Assembly: GCA_016715625.1 (NCBI GenBank)
Contig: JADJZU010000030.1
Coordinates: 1 to 56,741 of the forward strand
Length of the DNA stretch: 56,741 nucleotides
Direction of reading: 5' to 3'
Source: Bacteroidota bacterium
GTDB lineage: Bacteria; Bacteroidota; Bacteroidia; Chitinophagales; LD1
Positions 31,612 to 40,144 of the stretch are shown here, in pieces; position 1 is the first letter of the stretch; each line of letters starts with the position of its first letter. Below the pieces are notes generated by a model. The model had not been told where the DNA came from. It saw only the letters and a list, made by a program, of their open reading frames with translations, and searched no databases. A program made the position numbers and the translations under genes.

Positions 31612-32445
31612 TTACTCTGTAACCGAGAATCTTTTTGTTACTACGCTCTTACCATCAGTCAGTGTATAGAAATAAACACCGGCTGTCAGGTTACCTCTTT
31701 CAATGGTAGTTGTAAACTCACCTTCCTGAACTTCTACAGAAGTTCTGGAAACTTCGCTACCCAACATATTGGTTATCTTTTGAGTGTAAGTTCCGGCTTT
31801 TTCAGCGTAGAAAGTCACCACTGCTTTGCTGTTCATTGGATTTGGCAAAATGTTCAACCCTTTGATATTCTCAGTTACACTGCCGATAGCAGTAGGGCAC
31901 TGAGGCTCGTTACCGGTGTAAGCAACAAAAGGTGCAGTAGCGTTGGTATCTACACATGGAGTATTAGCTCCTTGATTGATAACACGAACATAGTATTTCA
32001 AACCTGCTGCATCCGCATTTGTTTGGATAGGAACTCCAATGTTGGCAGTTACTACGATATAAAGTTTGTATTGACCGGGAGCAGCGTTTGTAGTTCCGGT
32101 TACTTTGATACAACCATCTTCCTGATTAGCATAAGTATCATCAGACTTGTTAGTTGCCCAACACAAACCTGAAGGAATGTTGCTGATAGTATCAATTTTC
32201 AAAGATTGAACAGTAACAGTCTGGCCTCCAAAAACGAATTCATTAAAGTTTTTGAACTGGATGTTTGTTACGTTAGGTACACCCACAATTGCTGGAGGAA
32301 GATCTTCTGAATTCGGTGAAAGACCTGGCTCAGTCAAAGTACCTGATGGAGTGCAAACTGCATTTCCGGAGTTGCCACAAGCCTGAGAGTATGCCCCGTA
32401 AGACATCACACAAGCAGAAAGAAGAGTAAAAATTACTTTTTTCAT
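31612..32445 (-). CDS. T9SS-sorted secreted protein, paralogue 2
   Basis: A 277-aa secreted protein with Sec signal (MKKVIFTLLSACVMSYGAYSQ), the same central domain as its neighbour (CGNSGNAVCTPSGT, SGLCWATNKSDDTYA, DGCIKVTGTTNAAPGQYKL) and a type A sorting domain (LNILPNPMNS ... TKRFSVTE). It lacks a few Cys present in paralogue 1. The role is unknown; the pair probably arose by local duplication. A TACATTTG -7 box sits about 30 bases upstream. Confidence 0.82.
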   Translation of the reverse strand: MKKVIFTLLSACVMSYGAYSQACGNSGNAVCTPSGTLTEPGLSPNSEDLPPAIVGVPNVTNIQFKNFNEFVFGGQTVTVQSLKIDTISNIPSGLCWATNKSDDTYANQEDGCIKVTGTTNAAPGQYKLYIVVTANIGVPIQTNADAAGLKYYVRVINQGANTPCVDTNATAPFVAYTGNEPQCPTAIGSVTENIKGLNILPNPMNSKAVVTFYAEKAGTYTQKITNMLGSEVSRTSVEVQEGEFTTTIERGNLTAGVYFYTLTDGKSVVTKRFSVTE

Positions 32446-32472
32446 GTTTTATTTTTTTGTTTTATAATGATA

Positions 32473-32480
32473 CAAATGTA
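32473..32480 (-). promoter_or_regulatory. Putative -7 box TACATTTG of T9SS paralogue 2
   Basis: Exact TAnnTTTG match on the minus strand, 27 bases upstream of the ATG at 32445. No clear TTG at the -33 position. Confidence 0.5.
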
Positions 32481-32562
32481 AAGAATGGATTGAGCATATC
32501 CAGAAACTTATTCACAATTTTTTTTCACAAAGGCAGCCGACCATACAGTATACGCAAGCCTT

Positions 32563-32572
32563 CTATATTCGC
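32563..32572 (+). promoter_or_regulatory. Putative -7 box CTATATTCGC abutting a start codon
   Basis: The same 10-mer as at 2034 and 28935, ending 5 bases before the ATG at 32578. If it is a -7 box, the transcript would start at or close to the ATG (leaderless). Confidence 0.4.
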
Positions 32573-32577
32573 TCGCC

Positions 32578-33174
32578 ATGAGTTCTGTTCTACATCAAGA
32601 TATTCTAAAACAAGCCATCAACTTTGACGATTATTTGGCTCTCACTGAGTCAATTGTAGCCGGACAATCCGATAAAGCGATTTATAAAGATGAAAAAATG
32701 CTGCGCTACACCCGCTCCAATTTAGAGCGAATGAAATTAGTGTTGAATAAAATGAACCTGTCGCAGAAACTCTACAATGCACTCAGTTCCTTACCATCGC
32801 ATCAAACCTGGGTAGTGATAACAGAGCCCTGGTGTGGTGATGCCAGTTGGGGAACGACTGCGCTGCATGTTATGGCTACTGCTTCCGATAAAATTTCGTA
32901 TAAAATTTTGCTGCGCGATAGCTTTCCGGAACTTATTAAGCATTATCATACCAACGGAACCGAATCCATACCCAAACTGATCTGCTTAGATGAGGAGAAT
33001 AATGAACTTTGGATCTGGGGACCTAGACCCAAAGCACTACAGCAACTAATAGACAATTACAAGAAAGATGCAGATTTTGATTTTCGCGAAAGCGTGCGAA
33101 AAGTTCACGCTTGGTACGAGGCCGATATGTCTGCTTCTATTCAAGAAGAAATACTACAAAAAATTAAACCATAA
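32578..33174 (+). CDS. Thioredoxin-like family protein
   Basis: A 198-aa cytoplasmic protein with a thioredoxin fold: strand TWVVITEPWCGDASWG (around residues 80-95) followed by helix, a YKILLRD strand, and the cis-Pro region ESIPKLICLDEE. The active site is WCGD, keeping only one Cys of the usual CxxC, so classical dithiol exchange is unlikely. Similar proteins are widespread in Bacteroidota as thioredoxin family proteins. It precedes gldC by 9 bases and probably shares its transcript. Confidence 0.85.
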   Translation: MSSVLHQDILKQAINFDDYLALTESIVAGQSDKAIYKDEKMLRYTRSNLERMKLVLNKMNLSQKLYNALSSLPSHQTWVVITEPWCGDASWGTTALHVMATASDKISYKILLRDSFPELIKHYHTNGTESIPKLICLDEENNELWIWGPRPKALQQLIDNYKKDADFDFRESVRKVHAWYEADMSASIQEEILQKIKP

Positions 33175-33183
33175 AACATTCAC

Positions 33184-33528
33184 ATGATTGCAAAAACATC
33201 GGAGATAAGATTTAAAGTTGGGTTAAACGATAAAAACGTTCCACTGGATATAAAGTGGAGCGCCACTGATTCTAAAAATAATGAGTTGCGCGATTGCAAA
33301 AGTATTATGGTTTCCATTTGGGATGCCAACCAGAAAGAAACCCTGCGAATTGATTTGTGGACCAATGAAATGACGACCGATGAAATGCACTCTCAATATT
33401 TCCAATCGCTCCTGAGCATGACAGAATCGTATGTAAAAGCAACAGGTAATCCACATGCTATGGAAGACATGAAAGCTTTTGCAAAAGAATTGGCGCGCAA
33501 AACAGCTGATTGGGAAGAAGGAAAATAG
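33184..33528 (+). CDS. gldC: Gliding motility protein GldC
   Basis: A 114-aa soluble protein with the GldC features: EIRFKVGLNDKNVPLDIKW at the N-terminus, then KSIMVSIWD and TLRIDLWTNEMTTDEM, and a helical tail. In Flavobacterium, GldC supports gliding and acts with the GldB lipoprotein; its molecular role is not settled. Presence here fits the T9SS cargo proteins in the window, although gldC also occurs in non-gliding Bacteroidota. Confidence 0.87.
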   Translation: MIAKTSEIRFKVGLNDKNVPLDIKWSATDSKNNELRDCKSIMVSIWDANQKETLRIDLWTNEMTTDEMHSQYFQSLLSMTESYVKATGNPHAMEDMKAFAKELARKTADWEEGK

Positions 33529-33598
33529 GTTACAAAATATTTCGAAACATGTTTTCGTTGTATGTAGTAGGCAAACACATTTACAATCTAAAGTATAT

Positions 33599-34210
33599 AT
33601 GCTTAATGTAGGAATTACCGGAGGAATCGGAAGTGGCAAAACTACAGTTTGTCGCTTTTTTGAAGCCCTGGGTGTTCCGGTATACAACTCAGATGAGCGT
33701 GCAAAATATTTAATGAATCACGAACATTTTCTAATCGACCAGATTCAGAAATATTTTGGAACTGAAGCTTACATCGAAGGAACATTAAATAGAAAATGGA
33801 TAGCTGAAAAAGTTTTCGGTGATAAAAAATTATTGGCACAACTTAATGCACTTGTGCATCCGGCTGTATATCGCGATACGGAAAGATGGATGAAGGAACA
33901 ATCCACTAAAAATGTGCCTTACACCCTGCGCGAGGCTGCATTACTCGTAGAAACAGGCTCCTACAAATCTCTTGATAAATTGATTGTGGTAACGGCCCCG
34001 CTGGTCAGCAGGCTTTCTCGAATTACCCAGCGTGATCAAGTGAACGAAGCCGATATGTTGGCCCGTGTAAAAAATCAAATGGAAGAAAAGGAGAAAGTAA
34101 AACTTGCCGATTTTGTGATTAAGAACGACCGAGACCTGGCTTATTTGGAAAAACAGGTGCAAGACATACATGCCTCGCTCGTTAAACTGTCGCAAAAAAA
34201 ACGCAAATAA
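33599..34210 (+). CDS. coaE: Dephospho-CoA kinase
   Basis: Final step of coenzyme A synthesis: ATP-dependent phosphorylation of the 3'-OH of dephospho-CoA. The 203-aa protein has the P-loop GGIGSGKT at residues 8-15, DERAKYLMN, HPAVY and a late ITQRDQ. An upstream extension of the same frame begins inside gldC, but the P-loop should sit within the first 15 residues, so the ATG at 33599 is the start. Spacing from gldC is 70 bases. Confidence 0.94.
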   Translation: MLNVGITGGIGSGKTTVCRFFEALGVPVYNSDERAKYLMNHEHFLIDQIQKYFGTEAYIEGTLNRKWIAEKVFGDKKLLAQLNALVHPAVYRDTERWMKEQSTKNVPYTLREAALLVETGSYKSLDKLIVVTAPLVSRLSRITQRDQVNEADMLARVKNQMEEKEKVKLADFVIKNDRDLAYLEKQVQDIHASLVKLSQKKRK

Positions 34211-34249
34211 TAGCCTCGCTAAATCCAAAACTAGGATTTACTTTGCGCC

Positions 34250-35380
34250 ATGTCGCATACGCTTAAAATTGGGATTCTTGGAGGAGGACAATTGGGGAGA
34301 ATGTTGCTGCAAACTGCGGCCAATTACCCTGTTCAAACTTTTGTATTGGAAAATGATTCAGCTGCGCCCGCTGCGGCACTCTGTAATGTTTTTGTAAAGG
34401 GCGATATACGTAACTATGAAGCCGTTTACCGGTTTGGAAAAATGGTTGACGTGCTGACTATAGAAATAGAGAATGTAAATCTGGAAGCACTCTTTAAGTT
34501 AGAGGAAGAAGGTTTGAGAATTTTCCCAAAGCCGGCAGCTCTAAAAATCATTCAGGATAAGGGTTTGCAAAAGCAATTTTATAAAACGCATGCTATTCCT
34601 ACTTCCGATTTCGTGCTGACCGATAATGAAACTAATCTACAACAGCATCTGGCTTTCTTGCCCGCTGCACATAAGTTAAGAACCGGAGGCTACGATGGCA
34701 AAGGAGTAGAAATCATCAATAACGAAACGGAGTTTAGCCGTGCATTTCCGGAGCCGTCTGTTTTGGAAAAACTAGTCGACATTGAAATGGAAATTGCTGT
34801 GATAGTTGCAAAAAATGAACAAGGCGAAATAGCGGTATATCCACCGGTAGAGATGGTATTTAATCCGGTATATAACCTAGTGGATTATCTGATATCACCG
34901 GCCAATATTTCAGCAGAGCATACCCTGCGAGCACAAAAAATTGCTACACAAGTAACTCATGCGTTTAATAGCCCCGGTTTGTTTGCGGTCGAGATGTTTA
35001 TCGATAAATCAGGAGCTATTTTGGTGAATGAAACAGCTCCGCGAGCACACAACAGCGGACATCAAAGCATGGAAGGAAATTTTAGTTCGCAATACGATAT
35101 GCAGATGCGGGTGTTGCTCAACATGCCTTTGGGCAATACCGATACCATTTGTCCATCACTCATGCTCAATCTTATTGGCGAAAAAGGATATAACGGACCG
35201 GTACAATATGTAGGACTGGAGAAAGCACTTCGATTGAAAAATACGTTTGTGCATTTGTATGGAAAGTCCGAAACAAAGCCAGGAAGAAAAATGGGACATG
35301 TAACGATTCTGCGAAAGACCACCGAGGAACTCAAGGTCGCAGCGGAAGAAGTGAGAAAGCACTTTAAAGTTATCTGCTAG
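34250..35380 (+). CDS. purK: N5-carboxyaminoimidazole ribonucleotide synthase (PurK)
   Basis: ATP-grasp enzyme of purine synthesis that carboxylates AIR to N5-CAIR. The 376-aa protein starts with the Rossmann-like motif IGILGGGQLGRML, has the ATP-grasp signature KLRTGGYDGKGV around residues 140-151, and the metal-binding ETAPRAHNSGH near 260-270. PurE, its partner mutase, is not in the window. The ATG is preceded directly by TACTTTGCGCC, close to the TAnnTTTG box, suggesting a very short or absent leader. The stop overlaps the aroA stop on the other strand by 11 bases. Confidence 0.95.
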   Translation: MSHTLKIGILGGGQLGRMLLQTAANYPVQTFVLENDSAAPAAALCNVFVKGDIRNYEAVYRFGKMVDVLTIEIENVNLEALFKLEEEGLRIFPKPAALKIIQDKGLQKQFYKTHAIPTSDFVLTDNETNLQQHLAFLPAAHKLRTGGYDGKGVEIINNETEFSRAFPEPSVLEKLVDIEMEIAVIVAKNEQGEIAVYPPVEMVFNPVYNLVDYLISPANISAEHTLRAQKIATQVTHAFNSPGLFAVEMFIDKSGAILVNETAPRAHNSGHQSMEGNFSSQYDMQMRVLLNMPLGNTDTICPSLMLNLIGEKGYNGPVQYVGLEKALRLKNTFVHLYGKSETKPGRKMGHVTILRKTTEELKVAAEEVRKHFKVIC

Positions 35381-36620
35381 AAAAATCTAACTGAAATCCT
35401 GCCTGATGTAGTTGGTTCCAAAAATCAGGATACGATTTAAACACCACGTCCGGGTTCTGAATAGTAACAGGCCCTAACAAACCCAAGGCAGCAAAAGACA
35501 TGGCCATTCGATGATCGTGGTATGTTTCAATTTCGGAATCCGGTATATGAAATTCTCCTTTTAGCTGGTAAAAATCATACATATCCGAAAAGTCAAACCG
35601 AACATTCATCTTAGCCAGTTCCTTTTGCAAGGCTTCTATCCTATCCGTCTCTTTTACCTTCAAACTATCAATACCTGAGAAGGTAGCATATACATTTGCC
35701 GATGCAAACATTACCGCCAGAGTTTGCGCTAAATCAGGATTGTCTTTAAAATTCAACTTCATCATTTTAGGAAAATCCACCGGCACCTTACGAAGCCAGG
35801 CACCATCAACCGTAAACTCGGTCAATACACCAAATCGTTTCATCCAATCTGCCATTATTCTATCGCCCTGCATCCAGTTGTCGCGAAGGCCTACCAGAAA
35901 AACATCGGCTTCTTTGGCTAAAAAAGCGATAGAATACCAGTAGGATGCCGAACTCCAATCAGAATTAACTTTTGGTTCTCTGCTTACAATCTCCGATTTA
36001 TGTAAATGCTGAATAACAATGGAATCGCTATTCATCGTCAACTTAACCCCAACTTGCCTTAGCAGTTGCTCTGTCATTTCCAGGTAAGGGAGTGAAATAG
36101 CTGGAGTAGTAAAATGAATCGTCAATCCATTAGGTAAAAAAGGTGCTATCATCATCAGAGCGGATACAAATTGACTACTGATGTCTGCTTCGATATACAC
36201 TTCGTCACTGAGGCGGCTTAAATCACTAATAGGAAATATTTCAATGGGGGCAAAACCTTCTTTACCGCCATATCGCACATCGAATCCAATTTCGCTTAAT
36301 GCCTGGACTAATGGGGCAATCGGGCGCTCCATCATGCGAGCGTTGCCGGTAATTGTTTTACGCTGGTTGGTAACACAGTAATAAGCCGGTAAAAATCTCA
36401 TACAGGTACCAGCATCCTGTATATCAATCAACGGACTGTCCGATTGCAGGGCATGTTGCATAAGCTGCGTATCAAGAGCATTCGAAAGATTGCTAACCGG
36501 CTGACTATCGTGAAGCAAAGCCTGAATAATCAACAGCCTATTACTCTCACTTTTGGAGCCAGGCAGCATGACATGCGCATGTATTTTTCCAGTGGGATGG
36601 TGAACGCGAACCTTACTCAT
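35370..36620 (-). CDS. aroA: 3-phosphoshikimate 1-carboxyvinyltransferase (EPSP synthase)
   Basis: Sixth shikimate step: transfers enolpyruvyl from PEP to shikimate-3-phosphate. The 416-aa protein has the N-terminal LPGSKSESNRLLI motif (residues 19-31), DAGTCMRFL near 104, NSDWSSASYW near 217, and the late KVKETDR and DHRMAMSFA blocks. Its ATG overlaps the aroB stop by four bases, so the two shikimate genes are translationally coupled (aroB then aroA). Confidence 0.95.
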   Translation of the reverse strand: MSKVRVHHPTGKIHAHVMLPGSKSESNRLLIIQALLHDSQPVSNLSNALDTQLMQHALQSDSPLIDIQDAGTCMRFLPAYYCVTNQRKTITGNARMMERPIAPLVQALSEIGFDVRYGGKEGFAPIEIFPISDLSRLSDEVYIEADISSQFVSALMMIAPFLPNGLTIHFTTPAISLPYLEMTEQLLRQVGVKLTMNSDSIVIQHLHKSEIVSREPKVNSDWSSASYWYSIAFLAKEADVFLVGLRDNWMQGDRIMADWMKRFGVLTEFTVDGAWLRKVPVDFPKMMKLNFKDNPDLAQTLAVMFASANVYATFSGIDSLKVKETDRIEALQKELAKMNVRFDFSDMYDFYQLKGEFHIPDSEIETYHDHRMAMSFAALGLLGPVTIQNPDVVFKSYPDFWNQLHQAGFQLDFSSR

Positions 36621-37654
36621 GAAAGCAGCCTGTTGTAAAAATTAAAAGCATCAATGATAACTCCTTCTTCAACGGATTGATGAATGGAATAGTTACCAAT
36701 TCCATTCAGTAAAGTGAACCGTAATTCGCCAGCTTCATTTTTCTTATCCTGCTGCATCAATTGTAGTAACTCCTGATATTGATTTTCATCCAGCGCTGGA
36801 AGGATGAATAGCTTTTTTAGAACAGACACCACCATTTGCAATTCTTTCTCCGTTAAAAGTGATTGCACCCATGAAATGTAAGCTTCGCAAATCATGCCGA
36901 TAGCTACTGCTTCGCCATGCAACAAATATCCGGCACCATTACGCAAAAAAAAGGTTTCTACCGCATGCCCGATGGTGTGTCCAAAATTCAAGGCTTTTCT
37001 ATCGCCAGTTTCAAGAGGGTCCTTGTCTACTATTGCTTGCTTGATGACAATACTTTTTTGCACTAAGGATTGCCAATCAAATGCAGAACCACTTGTCATA
37101 CTTTCGTTCCACTCAAAAAATGAGTCCTTGTCAGCAATCAGGTAATGCTTCACAACCTCTGCCATCCCGGAAACGAGTTCACGTTTAGGTAGCGTGTCTA
37201 AGAAGGCAGTGTAAACAAACACCTGCTCAGCAGACTTAAAAGCACCAATTTGATTTTTGAATCCGAGGAAATCAATTCCGGTTTTAGCCCCCACCGATGC
37301 ATCTACCATAGCCAGCAAGGAGGTGGGAATATTGATAAACGAAAGTCCGCGTTTATAACAAGCAGAAGCAAAACCGCCCAAATCAGTAATCATCCCACCT
37401 CCCAGATTAATGACAAGCGCATTTCGATCGGCCCTGGCATCGGTCAACTTTCGCCAAATAGCATCGCAGGATTGTAAATTTTTATTCTCCTCGCCTGCCG
37501 GAATAACAATAACATTATGTTCCGGTAGAAAACCGCGAACCAAAGGATAGCAATACAAATCGGTATTGGAATCGAGTAGGACAAGAACAGAAGACGGATG
37601 AATATCTTGTATGCAGTCGGAAAGTAAAGCAAGGTTATAATTGACAAGCTGCAT
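36617..37654 (-). CDS. aroB: 3-dehydroquinate synthase
   Basis: NAD- and metal-dependent cyclisation of DAHP to 3-dehydroquinate. The 345-aa protein shows GEENKNLQSCD, the NAD-binding NLGGGMITDLGGFAS near 83-97, NIPTSLLAMVDASVGAKTG near 110-128, and the metal ligands in LNFGHTIGHAVE near 230 and HGEAVAIGM near 250. Upstream gene of the aroB-aroA pair. Confidence 0.95.
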   Translation of the reverse strand: MQLVNYNLALLSDCIQDIHPSSVLVLLDSNTDLYCYPLVRGFLPEHNVIVIPAGEENKNLQSCDAIWRKLTDARADRNALVINLGGGMITDLGGFASACYKRGLSFINIPTSLLAMVDASVGAKTGIDFLGFKNQIGAFKSAEQVFVYTAFLDTLPKRELVSGMAEVVKHYLIADKDSFFEWNESMTSGSAFDWQSLVQKSIVIKQAIVDKDPLETGDRKALNFGHTIGHAVETFFLRNGAGYLLHGEAVAIGMICEAYISWVQSLLTEKELQMVVSVLKKLFILPALDENQYQELLQLMQQDKKNEAGELRFTLLNGIGNYSIHQSVEEGVIIDAFNFYNRLLS

Positions 37655-37668
37655 AAGCTACTGTCCGA

Positions 37669-38211
37669 TTAAAACTTTCGTTCAAAAACCAAAGAGCCGA
37701 TAAATGCCTCGCGGGCATTTAAAACATATTGTGTTGCTTCGCTAGCCTCTCGCTTTTCCATTTCATCTATGGATTCAGTTTTGTAGATGCCTTCATTAGC
37801 AATTTTTAGGTTGCCTCGCTCTATTTTTTCCTCCTCGGTCAATTCACGTTCAAAAACCGATTCGTAGCTGCTTTTTCCTTCTTCAAACGCGGACACTTTC
37901 TTTTCATGAACCAATACATCGCGCTGAACTTTTTTCTGCGAAGAAGATACAGGTTGTGAGCGCATTTTGGCAACCGGTTTTGAAGTATATGACTGAACCG
38001 GTTTCGCCACCTGCTTTTTTGCCTCGTGCTGAGCAGCATCCTGTCGCTTTTTCATCTCTGCCAATATTTCCTCGATAGGATTACTTACGGGAGGGTTGAC
38101 AGTGGTAGGTTTTTCTTTGCCCACAGACTTTTGCTCATCCACTTTTTTCTTCATGGAATAGATAAAGTAGACGATTCCCATTATGATATAGACAACAACC
38201 TTAAATTCCAC
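37669..38211 (-). CDS. Single-pass membrane protein of unknown function
   Basis: A 180-aa protein with an N-terminal membrane helix (residues about 5-20, VVVYIIMGIVYFIYSM) followed by a long hydrophilic Lys/Glu/Pro/Ser-rich segment that is probably disordered or coiled coil, and a more ordered C-terminus ending EAFIGSLVFERKF. I do not recognise a family. It lies just upstream of aroB with a 14-base gap, so it may be in the same transcript. Confidence 0.68.
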   Translation of the reverse strand: MEFKVVVYIIMGIVYFIYSMKKKVDEQKSVGKEKPTTVNPPVSNPIEEILAEMKKRQDAAQHEAKKQVAKPVQSYTSKPVAKMRSQPVSSSQKKVQRDVLVHEKKVSAFEEGKSSYESVFERELTEEEKIERGNLKIANEGIYKTESIDEMEKREASEATQYVLNAREAFIGSLVFERKF

Positions 38212-38246
38212 CTTTTAGTTTGTAGGATGAATGTAATGATTTCCGA

Positions 38247-38942
38247 TTAGCCCTTGCGAACGGTTCTTTGCTCTATGCGCTTCTCATAATTATTTCCTTT
38301 AAAAATGCGCTGCACGTATATACCCGGAGTATGAAGAAAATTAGGGTCCAGTTCGCCCGGTTGCACTAATTCTTCCACCTCGGCAATTACGATTTTGCCG
38401 GCAGTAGCCATCATAGGATTGAAATTCCTTGCCGTATCCTTATAAATCAAGTTCCCCATGGTGTCGCCTTTCCATGCTTTTACAATAGCGTAATCTGCGC
38501 GAAGCCATTTCTCCATAACATACATTTTACCCTCTATCTCACGTGTTTCCTTTCCTTCTGCCACTTCCGTGCCGTATCCGGTAGGCGTGGCAAACAAAGG
38601 GATACCGGCACCACCGGCTCTAATTCGTTCGGCAAGCGTGCCTTGCGGTATCAATTCCACTTCGAGTTCTCCGGATAGCAACTGCCTCTCGAATTCAGCA
38701 TTTTCCCCAACATAGCTACTCATCATCTTTTTCACCTGGCGTGTTTTCAACATAAGACCTATACCAAAATCATCTACCCCTGCATTATTGGAAATACATG
38801 TAAGCCCTTTCACGCCTTTTCGAATAAGCGCAGCAATACAGTTTTCGGGAATACCACACAAACCAAAACCGCCCAGCATAATGGTTGCATTGTCCGGAAT
38901 GTCGTTGACCGCTTCATCGGCATTAGCCACTACTTTATTCAT
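38247..38942 (-). CDS. CoA-transferase subunit A (3-oxoacid CoA-transferase)
   Basis: A 231-aa alpha subunit of a succinyl-CoA:3-oxoacid/acetoacetate CoA-transferase. It has the glycine-rich GGFGLCGIPEN near residues 23-33, CISNNAGVDDFGIG near 51, GTEVAEGKETREI and a final GIYVQRIFKG. The beta subunit, which carries the catalytic Glu and is usually adjacent, is not in the window. Acetoacetate made by the BKACE gene at 7719 would be a plausible substrate, but the loci are 30 kb apart and this is speculation. Confidence 0.9.
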   Translation of the reverse strand: MNKVVANADEAVNDIPDNATIMLGGFGLCGIPENCIAALIRKGVKGLTCISNNAGVDDFGIGLMLKTRQVKKMMSSYVGENAEFERQLLSGELEVELIPQGTLAERIRAGGAGIPLFATPTGYGTEVAEGKETREIEGKMYVMEKWLRADYAIVKAWKGDTMGNLIYKDTARNFNPMMATAGKIVIAEVEELVQPGELDPNFLHTPGIYVQRIFKGNNYEKRIEQRTVRKG

Positions 38943-38990
38943 TGTTCAAATTTTGGCGCAAAATAACAGCTTAGTGTATTGCAACAAACT

Positions 38991-40144
38991 CTAGTGAAGT
39001 TGTCGGTAATACACCGGCTTATGAGCAGGTAAAGAATCGGGATGGAAAAGATAAACCAAATCAGCCAAAATTAAGTCGGGCGATACAGCTCCGCTCTCCC
39101 AAAAATCGAAGCCACCAGATGGGGTCATGCGTAAGTCATTATTAAATACGTTGCCATTTTTCCATGCTCGTAAGTTGGCATGTTTGCTATCGGCATTAAC
39201 CATTTCTGATAACGAACGAGCAAAGCCGGTGTTCAACCAATAATCGGCACTTGCCCCTATAGCATACACAGACTCATAATCCAGGCTTAGATTTAAACCA
39301 TTGGTGGCTGAAGAATTTGCCCACAAAAAATCGCCACCGGCATCGCGAATAATTCGGGCTAAATAATTTTCACCGGAGGGCATATACTATATCTCCTTGA
39401 AGGGCATATTGCAGATAACGGTAGGGCGATGAACAACTTTAGTCATTCTATCCTCTAATGAAAGATAACTGGCTTCAATACTTTTAAAGATGCTATCCGC
39501 CTCGTATTCACGATCAAAAAAAACAGCCACAAACTTCAACCATTCAGCACGTGCCAATGGGTCTTGCTCCATGTAATCGAGATTGAGTACCGATTTGATT
39601 TGCAGGGATTCCAGTTTCATTTTGAGTCGGTCGCCACCATCCCAATCGCCAGATGTAAATACAAAATCAGGATGTAGCATAAGCATCTTTTCGTAATTAA
39701 GTTCCATGCCACCCAAAGAAACAATTTCACCCTTCTTCAATAACTGCTGAACTTGCGGATTGTATACCAATTCAGGATTAGAAATGCCAGTCAGAAACTG
39801 AAGCAAGTCCAAACGGGACATTGCAGCAATATGGTTGGTTGAAAAACAAACTACCCGATTAACGGGCGTATCTATCAATACAGCATCAGCAAAATCGACC
39901 GGTGCTTTTTTGCCTTTGGGCAAAATAACATAGCGCGCTAAGTACTATCAAGTATCACCGGTTGTTTTAACTGTAGCTACTTTAAAACCCTCGTAATAGT
40001 CTACACAAAAACCACGTGAATATTTAATTGGCAAGCTGGCTTGTTTTACGCAATGGGAATGTGCACTAACATTACTCGTATTTTTCTGTTTACAAGCAGA
40101 TAGTAGAAAAGACATAAAACAAGAACGAATAAGGATCTATTCAT
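38991..40144 (-). pseudogene. BtuF-like periplasmic B12-binding protein, disrupted
   Basis: The frame can be followed from a lipoprotein start at 40144 (MNRSLFVLVLCLF then LLSACKQKN after a one-base T loss at 40107-40110), through KYSRGF and YYEGFKVATVK and RYVILPKGKKAP, to the ABC-type substrate-binding domain and C-terminus at 38991. The damage is threefold: that frameshift, adjacent in-frame TGA-TAG at 39945-39950, and TAG at 39387-39389 where related proteins have Trp. Paired one-base indels at neighbouring TT runs would also remove the double stop. BtuF-like proteins deliver cobalamin to BtuCD. It lies last in the riboswitch-led operon. Decay and sequencing error are both possible. Confidence 0.65.

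Noticed and set aside
39387..39389. TAG as a recoded or read-through codon in the BtuF-like gene
   Set aside because: Other genes here use TAG as a normal stop (for example purK at 35378-35380), and the gene has further stops and a frameshift.
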